A stretch of DNA of 38,227 bases from 13-2-20CM-66-19 sp036273735 (GTDB lineage Bacteria > Pseudomonadota > Gammaproteobacteria > Steroidobacterales > Steroidobacteraceae), in contig DASUHA010000094.1 in NCBI GenBank assembly GCA_036273735.1, positions 1 to 38,227 of the forward strand, given 5' to 3'. Below the pieces are notes generated by a model. The model ran no database searches and was not told where the DNA came from. It worked only from the letters and a program-made list of their open reading frames with translations. A program made the position numbers and the translations under genes. Position 1 is the stretch's first letter. Every line of letters starts with the position of its first letter. Positions 24,749 through 31,924 of the stretch are shown here, piece after piece.

Positions 24749-25141
24749 TCATCTCCCGATGTGCGTCTCGATCGCGCTCAGGAGCTCGTCCTTGGTGAAG
24801 GGCTTGGTGAGGTAGTGCTCGGAGCCCACGATGCGGCCGCGTGCCCGATCGAACAGGCCGTCCTTGGAGGAGAGCATGATCACGGGGATCGAGCGGAATA
24901 CCTTGTTGTGCTTGATCAGCGAGCACGTCTGGTAGCCGTCGAGGCGCGGCATCATGATGTCCACGAACACGATGTCGGGTTGGTGATCGGCGATCTTGGC
25001 AAGCGCATCGAAGCCATCGATCGCCGTGAAGACCTCGCACCCCTCTTTGGCGAGGAGCGTCTCGGCCGTGCGGCGGATCGTCTTGCTATCGTCGATCACC
25101 AGGACCTTGAGGCCCTGGAGCTTCGTGTTGCTGCCGGTCAC
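24749..25141 (-). CDS. pilG: Response regulator PilG
   Basis: A single-domain receiver of 130 residues that acts with PilH downstream of ChpA, chiefly on pilus extension. It has VLVIDDSKTIRRTAE, the acceptor Asp in DIVFVDIMMPRLDG, MLSSKDGLFDRARG and LTKPFTKDEL, all PilG-like. The start is GTG at 25141. It is supported by AAGGAG at 25152–25157, about 10 nt upstream. It is the first gene of the pilG-H-I-J-chpA-chpC operon, so the promoter should lie in the region beyond 25157; I see no strong sigma-70 boxes there. Confidence 0.93.
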   Translation of the reverse strand: MTGSNTKLQGLKVLVIDDSKTIRRTAETLLAKEGCEVFTAIDGFDALAKIADHQPDIVFVDIMMPRLDGYQTCSLIKHNKVFRSIPVIMLSSKDGLFDRARGRIVGSEHYLTKPFTKDELLSAIETHIGR

Positions 25142-25332
25142 GGTCAGACAACTCCTTCAACTTGACTTGAGGCTGGACCACTTCGGCGATCATCGGGCGG
25201 GCCGGAGACTACACGCAATGCCCGGCAGTTCGCCATCGACCCCTCCGCCTCCCGAACGAGGCGCAGCGGGTTTTAACATATCGGCCCACCCCGTGCCATG
25301 CTGCGCACGTCACGTTTTCATCATCTATTTGG

Positions 25333-25435
25333 CACAAAGTCGGCTGCGCCGCTTTGTGCAAGCCACCCCTTGCACCGTATTTGATCTCGCGGCCCGGGGA
25401 GCGGCCCTGGGCCGCTCATTCATGTGCTTTCGCAC
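25333..25435 (-). repeat. Structured repeat family A, copy A2
   Basis: Read on the minus strand it begins GTGCGAAAGCACATGAATGA and aligns with A1 along about 100 bp. It continues with the palindrome GAGCGGCCCAGGGCCGCTC, the block CCGCGAGAT, and the terminal hairpin CAAAGCGGCGCAGCCGACTTTG. In the terminal stem A1 has GCC pairing with GGC where A2 has GGC pairing with GCC, so both sides changed and pairing was kept. Confidence 0.8.
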
Positions 25436-25495
25436 GCCGCGCTTTCATATTGGCAAGGCGGGCCCGCAGGGCCGAGGCGCATGGATGCGCCGAGT

Positions 25496-25590
25496 AAATC
25501 GCTCCGGCGATTTGCGCGGCCAGCCGTGTGACCGGATTCACATCCACGGCCCAGGGGCGGCCTGGGCCGCTCATTGATGTGCTTTCGCAC
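25496..25590 (-). repeat. Structured repeat family A, copy A3
   Basis: On the minus strand it starts GTGCGAAAGCACATCAATGA, followed by GAGCGGCCCAGGCCGC. It shares GGCTGGCCGCGCAAA with A1. The terminal hairpin is replaced by a stronger one, AAATCGC-CGGA-GCGATTT (25496–25513). That last hairpin reappears alone at 29569–29589 and 33188–33206. The copy ends about 30 bp before the gshB start. Confidence 0.78.
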
Positions 25591-25627
25591 GTCGCCAGTC
25601 GCCGGGGGCGCTGGCATTATGTTCCCT

Positions 25628-26590
25628 ATGCCGAAGCCAGTCCGCCTCGGGGTCGTGATGGACCCCATCGCTGCCATCCACTACGCCAAGGACTCGACGC
25701 TGGCCATGCTGCTCGCGGCCCAGGCGCGGGGCTGGGCGCTCTTTTATATGGAACAGCGCGACCTCTCCCTGCGGGACGGCGTCGCCCGCGCCCGGCTGCG
25801 CCCGCTCACGGTCAAGGCCGATCCGGCCCGCTGGTTCGAGCTCGGCGAGGCACGCGTGGAATCGCTGGGCGATCTCGACTGCATCCTCATGCGCAAGGAC
25901 CCGCCCTTCGATACCGAGTACATCTACACGACCTACGTGCTCGAGAGAGCCGAGGAGCAGGGTGCGCTCATCGTCAATCGCCCTCAGGGCCTGCGCGACA
26001 TCAACGAAAAGGTCTACACGGCCTGGTTCCCGCAGTGCTGCGCGCCGACGCTCATCACCCGGGACATGGCGGACATGGAAGCCTTCCTGCGCGAGCACGG
26101 CAAGATCGTCTGCAAGCCGCTCGACGGGATGGGGGGCCGATCGATCTTCGTGCTGGAGGCGCACGACAAGAACATGAGCGTGGTGTTCGAGACGCTCACC
26201 GATTACGGCCGGCGCTTCGCCATCACGCAGCGTTACCTGCCGGAAATCGTCTCTTCCGGCGACTCGCGGGTGCTCCTCGTTGATGGCGAGCCGGTGCCCT
26301 ACGCGCTGGCGCGCATCCCGCAGGCGCACGATAACCGCGGTAACCTCGCTGCTGGGGCACGCGGTGTGGGCCGGCCGCTCGAGGAGCGCGACCGTTGGCT
26401 CGCAGGGCAGCTCGGGCCGGCGCTCGCGGCCAAGGGCATGCTCTTCGTCGGGCTCGATGTGATCGGCGGATTCGTCACGGAAATCAACGTCACGAGCCCC
26501 ACCGGCATCCGTGAGCTCGAGAAGCAGTTTCACATCGACATCGCAGGCCAGCTCATGGCCGCCATCGAGCGGCGGCTGGCGGCCGAGTAG
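25628..26590 (+). CDS. gshB: Glutathione synthetase
   Basis: GshB joins gamma-glutamylcysteine and glycine using ATP, the second step of glutathione synthesis. The 320-residue protein has the N-terminal GVVMDPIAAIHYAKDST, ILMRKDPPFDTEYIYTTY, NRPQGLRDINEKVYTAWF, and an ATP-grasp domain (KPLDGMGGRSIFVLE, GFVTEINVTSPTGIRELE). The ATG at 25628 fits the start of the E. coli protein; an in-frame ATG lies 9 bp upstream. It heads a plus-strand series with tonB, yqgE, ruvX, pyrB and a pyrK-like gene, as gshB does next to pilG in Pseudomonas. Confidence 0.95.
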   Translation: MPKPVRLGVVMDPIAAIHYAKDSTLAMLLAAQARGWALFYMEQRDLSLRDGVARARLRPLTVKADPARWFELGEARVESLGDLDCILMRKDPPFDTEYIYTTYVLERAEEQGALIVNRPQGLRDINEKVYTAWFPQCCAPTLITRDMADMEAFLREHGKIVCKPLDGMGGRSIFVLEAHDKNMSVVFETLTDYGRRFAITQRYLPEIVSSGDSRVLLVDGEPVPYALARIPQAHDNRGNLAAGARGVGRPLEERDRWLAGQLGPALAAKGMLFVGLDVIGGFVTEINVTSPTGIRELEKQFHIDIAGQLMAAIERRLAAE

Positions 26591-26596
26591 CGGCCG

Positions 26597-27496
26597 ATGG
26601 CAAGACGCGCATTGATGCTGCGGGAAGGCAGAGCCCCGGTCTGGGATCGGCTGCTCGCAATGCTCTTCTTCGTAGCGCTGCTGCACGGCGTCGTCATCCT
26701 CGGCCTCACGTTCAAGTCCCCTATCGCCGGCAACGACAGCGCCCCTGGCCTGCAGGTGCTGCTGGTCTCCGACGAGGTGCCGGCAGCGGACCGCAACGAT
26801 CACGCCACCTACCTCGCCCAGCGCACGCAGCTCGGCTCCGGCAACACCCGCGAGGACGTCACGCCGCGCAATCCCGCACAGGCTCCGCTCCTGCCGGAGC
26901 AGCCGGGGACCCCCGAAGGCAGGGCGCTCTCCGCGGACGGTGAGGCCCCCGGGTCACAGGATCGGCGCGTCCTCACCACATCCGCCTGGAGCACCGTCGT
27001 TCGCTACATGACCGACGAAGGCACCGCCGGCAGCGGCGCGGAGGAGCCCATGCTCCTCGATCAGCAGAACTCCGATCGCGACGGTCCCGATGATCAGGGA
27101 CCGGTGCAGCTGCGCGGGCCAAAGCGCGATGAGCTCTGGGTCACTCCGGATACACGCGCCTCGGTCGTCGCGCCCTACCTAGTCTCCTGGCGCGCCAAAG
27201 TGGAGCGGATCGGTACCCTGAACTTCCCGGCCGCGGCGCAGCGCGACGGCAGCAAGGCGAGCCCGGTCATCGAAGTGGCCATCAATGCGGATGGCCGGCT
27301 CGATCGCGCCGCCATCCGCCGCACGAGCGGCGATCCGGAGCTCGACCAGGCCGCGCTCACCATCCTCAAGCTCGCCAGTCCCTTCGACCCCTTCCCGCCT
27401 GAGCTGGCGCACCGCTATCGTGTGCTGCACTTCGTCTACGAGTGGCAGTTCGTCGGCGGCAGGCTCGCGACGGGGACACTCACGACGGCGCCGTGA
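26597..27496 (+). CDS. tonB3: TonB family protein (TonB3-like)
   Basis: A 299-residue protein anchored by one transmembrane helix (about residues 20–39, LAMLFFVALLHGVVILGLTF). A long polar periplasmic stretch lacks the usual proline/lysine repeats, and a C-terminal TonB domain occupies about residues 195–285 (VEVAINADGRLDRAAIRRTSGDPELDQAAL-like order, ending FVYEWQF). TonB proteins transmit proton-motive energy to outer-membrane receptors. In P. aeruginosa the gene in this position is tonB3, linked to twitching motility. No exbB/exbD or receptor is adjacent. It starts 6 bp after gshB, so it is probably co-transcribed. Confidence 0.82.
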   Translation: MARRALMLREGRAPVWDRLLAMLFFVALLHGVVILGLTFKSPIAGNDSAPGLQVLLVSDEVPAADRNDHATYLAQRTQLGSGNTREDVTPRNPAQAPLLPEQPGTPEGRALSADGEAPGSQDRRVLTTSAWSTVVRYMTDEGTAGSGAEEPMLLDQQNSDRDGPDDQGPVQLRGPKRDELWVTPDTRASVVAPYLVSWRAKVERIGTLNFPAAAQRDGSKASPVIEVAINADGRLDRAAIRRTSGDPELDQAALTILKLASPFDPFPPELAHRYRVLHFVYEWQFVGGRLATGTLTTAP

Positions 27497-27542
27497 CTGC
27501 TTTCCTTGAGCCGGCGGCGCTCCATCCCCATACTTGGGGCTC

Positions 27543-28166
27543 ATGAGCGAGCCCGAGCACAGCAGCGAGAGCGCGACCGCCGGCGGCGAATCGCTCGCCG
27601 ATGAGGCAGAGGGCTCGAGCCTGACGAACCACCTGCTGATCGCCATGCCCTCGCTCATCGATCCCAACTTCGCTCAGACCGTGGCGCTCATCTGCGAGCA
27701 CACCGACAAAGGCGCACTCGGCATCGTTCTCAACAAGCCGCTGCCCATGCGCCTGTTGGATGTCCTCACGCAAATGAAGCTCGAGCCTTCCACGGAGCAC
27801 ATCGCCGATCAGCCCGTGCTGCGCGGCGGCCCCGTCTCCGCCGACCGGGGCTTCGTCCTCCATCGGCCGGGCGGCCAGTGGGACCACACGCACAAGGTGT
27901 CGGAGACCATCCAGGTCACCACCTCACGCGACGTATTGGCCGCGATGGCACGCGGCGAGGGCCCGACCGATGCTTTCATCGCGCTCGGCTACGCCGGTTG
28001 GGAGTCGGGTCAGCTCGAGCGGGAGATGCGCGAGAACGCCTGGACATCCATGCCCGTCGATGCGCGCGTGGTATTCGAGCTGCCCTACGAGGAGCGCTGG
28101 ATCGGCGCCTGGCGACTCCTCGGCATCGATGTCGACCGGCTGAGCCTGGTCGCCGGGCATGCCTGA
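27543..28166 (+). CDS. algH: YqgE/AlgH family protein
   Basis: A 207-residue protein of the UPF0301 family. It has the typical LTNHLLIAMPSLIDPNFAQT, ICEHTDKGALGIVLNKPL, VLRGGPVSADRGFVLH, and FIALGYAGWESGQLEREM. The biochemical role is unresolved; the Pseudomonas homologue is named AlgH. The ATG at 27543 was chosen over one at 27534. It overlaps ruvX by 8 bp and follows tonB by 46 bp, in which CCCCATACTTGGGG forms a short palindrome. Confidence 0.92.
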   Translation: MSEPEHSSESATAGGESLADEAEGSSLTNHLLIAMPSLIDPNFAQTVALICEHTDKGALGIVLNKPLPMRLLDVLTQMKLEPSTEHIADQPVLRGGPVSADRGFVLHRPGGQWDHTHKVSETIQVTTSRDVLAAMARGEGPTDAFIALGYAGWESGQLEREMRENAWTSMPVDARVVFELPYEERWIGAWRLLGIDVDRLSLVAGHA

Positions 28167-28611
28167 GAAATCCGTCGAGACCGTTCTCGCTTTCGACTTC
28201 GGACTCAGGCGTATCGGCATCGCGGCCGGCGACACGCTGACCACCACCGCCGCGCCCCGACCCGCCGCATTCGTGACCCGTACAGGCCCTGACTGGCGGG
28301 CGATCTCGCGAGAGGTCGATGCGCTCAAACCGCGGCGCCTCATCGTCGGCGCACCGTATAATGTCGATGGCACCCCGGGAGCGCTTGCTGCGGCTGCCCG
28401 CCGGTTCGCCAACGAGCTCGAGCGCCGCTTCAAGCTTCCCGTCAGCATGGTCGATGAGCGCTGGTCCTCCCTGGAAGCGGGCACGGCGCTCAAGGCGCAG
28501 CGCGCCGACGGCGGCCGGCGGCGGATCCGGCGCGAGGACGTCGACAGCGCGGCGGCAGCGGTCATCCTCGAGCGCTGGCTCGCCGGCGAGAGTGGAGAAG
28601 ATCTGAAATGA
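28159..28611 (+). CDS. ruvX: Holliday junction resolvase-like RuvX/YqgF
   Basis: A 150-residue RNase H-fold protein. It has the N-terminal acidic site LAFDFGLRRIGIAAGD (D13), then RRLIVGAPYNVDGTPG, and VSMVDERWSSLEAG followed by a late DVDSAAAAVIL Asp. The family is linked to pre-16S rRNA processing and was first proposed as a junction resolvase. Yqge–YqgF pairs are widely conserved. It overlaps algH by 8 bp and pyrB by 4 bp (ATGA), showing translational coupling. Confidence 0.93.
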   Translation: MPEKSVETVLAFDFGLRRIGIAAGDTLTTTAAPRPAAFVTRTGPDWRAISREVDALKPRRLIVGAPYNVDGTPGALAAAARRFANELERRFKLPVSMVDERWSSLEAGTALKAQRADGGRRRIRREDVDSAAAAVILERWLAGESGEDLK

Positions 28612-29567
28612 CAGAACAACTGCGCGCCAACGGCAGGCTGCGGCATCTCATCACCCTCGAAGGCTTGTCGCGTGAGCTCATCGAGCGTCTGCTGGAGCGG
28701 GCCCAGGGCTTCGTCAGACCGCTCGGCTCACGACCGGCGACCAGCCAGTCCCTCGCAGGCCGCACCGTCGCCAACCTCTTCACGGAGCCCTCCACGCGCA
28801 CCCGCGTATCCTTCGAGCTCGCCGCGAAGCGCCTGGGCGCCGATGTCGTCAACCTCGAAGTCCAGCTCTCCTCGCGGGTCAAAGGCGAGAGTATGCTGGA
28901 CACGGTGTACACGCTTCAGGCGATGCACGTCGATGCGATGGTCATCCGTGATGCCGAGGCTGCAGTACCTGCAGCGGTCGCCGCAAACGTTGCCCCTCAC
29001 GTCAGCGTGCTCTCCGCAGGCGAAGCGCACGTCTCGCATCCGACACAGGGGTTGCTCGACGCGCTAACGGTCCGACAACACAAGAAGCGTCTCGAGAACC
29101 TGAGCATCGCCATCGTCGGCGATATCCGGCATTCGCGCGTCGCGCGTTCCGCCTACCACGCATTTCGCACGCTCGGCTGCTCGGATCTGCGCATCGTCGG
29201 GCCGCCCGCCCTGATGCCTGCCCCGGAAGAATTCGCGGGCTGCTCGCGTCACACCTCCCTGAAGACGGGCCTGAAGGACACCGACGTCGTCATGATGCTG
29301 CGCATCCAGAAAGAGCGCATGGGCCAGGCCGATCTCCCCGACGCAGACCGTTACTTCGCCAAATACGGCCTCACACCTGAGCGGCTCGCTGGTGCCCGCC
29401 CTGATGCCATCGTGATGCACCCGCAGCCGATGAACCGCGGCATCGAGATCGCCTCCGACGTCGCGGACGGACCTCAATCGGTGATCCGGGACCAGGTACG
29501 TAATGGCGTCGCCGTCCGCATGGCGGTCTTGGACGAAGTCCTGACGTCAGCCGCAGGCTCCGCATGA
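28608..29567 (+). CDS. pyrB: Aspartate carbamoyltransferase catalytic subunit
   Basis: PyrB condenses carbamoyl phosphate and aspartate in the second step of pyrimidine synthesis. The 319-residue protein has the carbamoyl-phosphate motif PSTRTR (residues 61–66), SRVKGESMLDTVYTLQAM, HPTQGLLD and the aspartate-binding VMHPQPMNRGIEI. The length is close to other class A-type bacterial PyrB. Class A enzymes (as in Pseudomonas) associate with an inactive PyrC homologue, but no such gene follows here. It overlaps the upstream ruvX and the downstream PyrK-like gene by 4 bp each. No PyrR gene is nearby, unlike in P. aeruginosa. Confidence 0.95.
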   Translation: MTEQLRANGRLRHLITLEGLSRELIERLLERAQGFVRPLGSRPATSQSLAGRTVANLFTEPSTRTRVSFELAAKRLGADVVNLEVQLSSRVKGESMLDTVYTLQAMHVDAMVIRDAEAAVPAAVAANVAPHVSVLSAGEAHVSHPTQGLLDALTVRQHKKRLENLSIAIVGDIRHSRVARSAYHAFRTLGCSDLRIVGPPALMPAPEEFAGCSRHTSLKTGLKDTDVVMMLRIQKERMGQADLPDADRYFAKYGLTPERLAGARPDAIVMHPQPMNRGIEIASDVADGPQSVIRDQVRNGVAVRMAVLDEVLTSAAGSA

Positions 29568-30550
29568 CAAAATCGCCGGGAGCGATTTTGGACGGCGCCA
29601 GCCGGCCCGACGGGGTTTCCCGGGTGAGCGTCGACTCGCGAAGGCGGCGCTCAGAGGGCGCAGGGACGGAGCCTCGCACCCGCGAAACCCGCGGCACCCT
29701 GCATCTCGAAGACGCCCGCGTAATCAAACAGACCGCATACGACGGCGAGCAGTTCGTACTGCGCCTCGCGGCACCCGCCTGTGCCACCCGCGCCCAGCCC
29801 GGCAGCTTCGTGCACCTGACCTGCGATCCGGCCATCCCGATGCGCCGGCCGCTCTCCATCATGCGCGCCGATACCGGCGCCGGCTGGATCGAGGTCCTCT
29901 ACAAAGTTCTAGGCCCCGGCTTGCAGGCGCTCGCCGCGCGTAGGCCCGGCGACTCGGTCAGCATCATCGGCCCCATCGGCAGACCCTTCACCGTCCGCCC
30001 CGAGCGCCCTCGCCCGGTGCTCATTGGCGGCGGCGTCGGCATTCCCCCGATGATCTTCCTGGCCGACCGCCTGCGCGACGAGCCACCCGGCCGTTACAAG
30101 CCGATCGTGTTCATGGGCTCCGAAATCCCCTTCCCCTTCCGCACCCGCCCCTCCGCCATCGTCGTAGCCGGCATCCCAACAGGCACGATCGCCTGCATGC
30201 CGCTCCTCGATGAATGGGGCATCGCCAGTCGCCTGGCGAGCCGCGCCGGCTATCCCGGCTGCTACGAAGGCTTCGTCACCGAGCTCGCCGAAGAGTGGCT
30301 GAAATCGCTCGGCCCCGAGCAACTCGCTGAAGTGGAGCTCTTTGCCTGCGGACCCACGCCCATGCTGGCGGCCGCTGCAGCCGTGGCGCGCAGGCACAAG
30401 GTCCCCTGTCAGGCCTCTCTCGAAGAATTCATGGCCTGTGCCGTAGGAGGCTGCGCCGGCTGCACGGTGCTGGTCCGCACTCCCGAAGGCGAAGCCATGA
30501 AACGCGTCTGCGTAGACGGCCCGGTGTTCGACGCCCTGACGGTGTTCTAA
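29564..30550 (+). CDS. PyrK-like iron-sulfur flavoprotein (dihydroorotate dehydrogenase electron-transfer subunit family)
   Basis: A 328-residue protein of the ferredoxin-reductase class. The FAD-binding part has MRRPLSIMRAD and the NAD-binding part GGGVGIPPMIFLADRL. A C-terminal [2Fe-2S] site has the PyrK-type spacing CAVGGCAGC and a last cysteine in RVCVDGPVF. PyrK normally passes electrons between PyrDB and NAD. Family members are about 250–290 residues; here the first ~45 residues are unconserved and include the hairpin repeat at 29569–29589. The ATG overlaps pyrB by 4 bp, so this start may still be used. A later GTG near 29622 is an alternative. Context supports a pyrimidine role, but no PyrD is seen. 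Confidence 0.8.
   Translation: MTKSPGAILDGASRPDGVSRVSVDSRRRRSEGAGTEPRTRETRGTLHLEDARVIKQTAYDGEQFVLRLAAPACATRAQPGSFVHLTCDPAIPMRRPLSIMRADTGAGWIEVLYKVLGPGLQALAARRPGDSVSIIGPIGRPFTVRPERPRPVLIGGGVGIPPMIFLADRLRDEPPGRYKPIVFMGSEIPFPFRTRPSAIVVAGIPTGTIACMPLLDEWGIASRLASRAGYPGCYEGFVTELAEEWLKSLGPEQLAEVELFACGPTPMLAAAAAVARRHKVPCQASLEEFMACAVGGCAGCTVLVRTPEGEAMKRVCVDGPVFDALTVF
29569..29589 (+). repeat. Hairpin repeat AAAATCGC–CGGGA–GCGATTTT within the pyrK-like N-terminus
   Basis: An 8-bp perfect inverted repeat with a 5-nt loop lies directly after the start codon of the PyrK-like gene. The same core is found inverted at 33188–33206, and with a loop one base shorter at 25496–25513. It would form a stem in the mRNA just downstream of the initiation site. 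Its position in frame adds residues not found in the family. Confidence 0.8.
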
Positions 30551-30579
30551 GACTTCTGCTTGTTCGAGAGGGCGCAGCG

Positions 30580-30672
30580 CAAAATGCCTCTTGGCCAGAC
30601 GCTGATCGCCAGGACGGCGATCCGCGAGCCTGCAGGGAAGTATTCACGGCGCTCTGGCCAAGAGGCATTTTG
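30580..30672. repeat. 20-bp perfect inverted repeat between convergent genes, with internal hairpin
   Basis: The arm CAAAATGCCTCTTGGCCAGA (30580–30599) is repeated in inverted form at 30653–30672 without mismatch. Inside lies a second hairpin, GATCGCC-AGGAC-GGCGATC (30604–30622). The element is in the gap between the converging PyrK-like gene and the third PilT-family gene, so it could act as a bidirectional transcription terminator: each arm ends in a four-base A/T run. It could equally be the remnant of a small transposable element. I see no flanking target duplication. Confidence 0.8.
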
Positions 30673-30708
30673 TGATGCACCCGGCGCCCGAGCGCACCCA
30701 ATCCCATC

Positions 30709-31881
30709 TCAGCCGAAGTTGATCTTCGCCTCGAGATTGGCCCGCGAATCCGCGTTGGCCAGCGCCTCCGCCATCTCCACCCGCCCCTCCTTGAAGAGCC
30801 GGTGCAGCGCCACATCGAAGCTCTGAATCCCGCGCTCGCTGCTGGCCGAGATGGCCTCCTTCATCCCGATCACATCCCCCTTCTTCACCAGCTCGGAGAT
30901 GTGCGGCGTATTGAGCATCACTTCCATTGCCGCCACCCGCCGATTGTCCTTCCCCATCACCAGCCGCTGCGCCATGATGGCCCGCAGGTACTGCGACAGG
31001 TCGAGGAAGATCTGCGTATGCTGCTCCCGCGGAAACATGTTGATGATGCGGTCCATCGTCTCCGCACAGTTATTGGCATGCAGCGTCGCCATCACGAGGT
31101 GCCCCGTGCCCGCGAGGTTGATCGCCGCCTCCATGCTCTCCCGGTCGCGCACCTCACCGATCAGGATGACGTCCGGCGCCGCGCGCATCGCCCCGCGGAG
31201 CGCCCGCGCATAGGATTTCGTATCGAGCCCGACCTCGCGCTGATTGATGATCGAGCGCTTGTTGGTATGCAGGAACTCGATCGGATCCTCGATGGTGATG
31301 ATGTGGTCCGAGGCCGTCTCGTTGCGCAGGTTGATCATCGCAGCGAGCGTCGTCGACTTGCCCGACCCCGTCGCGCCCACCACCAGGATGAGCCCGCGCT
31401 TGAGCATCGCCAGGTCAGCGATGGTATCCGGCAGCGCGAGCGAATCGAGCCGCGGCATATCCGCCGTGATGTAGCGCAGCACCACTGCCGGATAGCCGCG
31501 CTGCAGGAACACGTTGACGCGAAAACGTCCGAGCCCGGGCTCCGAGATGGCGAAATCGATCTCGAACTCGCTCAGGAAGCGCTCCCGCTGCTCCGCGGTC
31601 ATCAGGGCGAGCGCGGTCTGGCGCACGGTCTCCGGCGATAGGACCTGCTTGTTCACCGGGAAGATCTGTCCCTCGATCTTGATCTTGATGGGCGCGTTGC
31701 AGGTGAAGAAGAGATCCGAGGCCTTCCTCTCCACCATCAGCTTGAAGAGCGGCTTCGTGTTGAGCTGCGGTTGCGAGCCTGTGGCCGCGGCCCCTCCGGC
31801 CGGCGCCTGGAAGGTGCCCGTAGCTTCCAACGAGCTCTGCGACGCGGAGGCGCTCTGTTTCGCGTCCGACGGCATGCTCAT
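30709..31881 (-). CDS. Third PilT/PilU-family type IV pilus ATPase
   Basis: A 390-residue hexameric-ATPase-type protein with Walker A GATGSGKST (K about 175), Asp box ITIEDPIEF, Walker B APDVILIGEVRD and His box GTGHLVMATLHA. A 45-residue Ser/Gln/Ala-rich N-terminal tail precedes the domain start at PLFKLMVERKASDLFF. Sequence features place it nearer PilU than PilT: the PilT motif AIRNLIRE is replaced by HISELVKKGD. It is the last of three such genes (pilT, pilU, this one) on the minus strand, 43 bp after pilU. It might modify retraction force or serve another pilus-like machine; that is inference. Confidence 0.85.
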   Translation of the reverse strand: MSMPSDAKQSASASQSSLEATGTFQAPAGGAAATGSQPQLNTKPLFKLMVERKASDLFFTCNAPIKIKIEGQIFPVNKQVLSPETVRQTALALMTAEQRERFLSEFEIDFAISEPGLGRFRVNVFLQRGYPAVVLRYITADMPRLDSLALPDTIADLAMLKRGLILVVGATGSGKSTTLAAMINLRNETASDHIITIEDPIEFLHTNKRSIINQREVGLDTKSYARALRGAMRAAPDVILIGEVRDRESMEAAINLAGTGHLVMATLHANNCAETMDRIINMFPREQHTQIFLDLSQYLRAIMAQRLVMGKDNRRVAAMEVMLNTPHISELVKKGDVIGMKEAISASSERGIQSFDVALHRLFKEGRVEMAEALANADSRANLEAKINFG

Positions 31882-31924
31882 GGATTTGTCTGCACGATGC
31901 GCCCGGCACGTTGCTCGGTTTGGA

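Larger units (their letters stand above)
25142..25627. other. Divergent intergenic region between pilG and gshB
   Basis: This gap of nearly 490 bp should hold the promoters of both the minus-strand chp operon and the plus-strand gshB operon. About half of it (25333–25590) is filled by two head-to-tail copies of repeat family A. Another hairpin, GGCGCATCCATGCGCC in the minus-strand sense near 25478–25493, lies between them. I see no credible protein-coding gene, tRNA or strong promoter. Open frames here are short and cross the repeats. Confidence 0.7.

Noticed and set aside
24744..25040. A longer version of PilH reaching to 25040
   Set aside because: The extension is a shifted-frame reading of pilG; PilH homologues start at MPLILIVDD.
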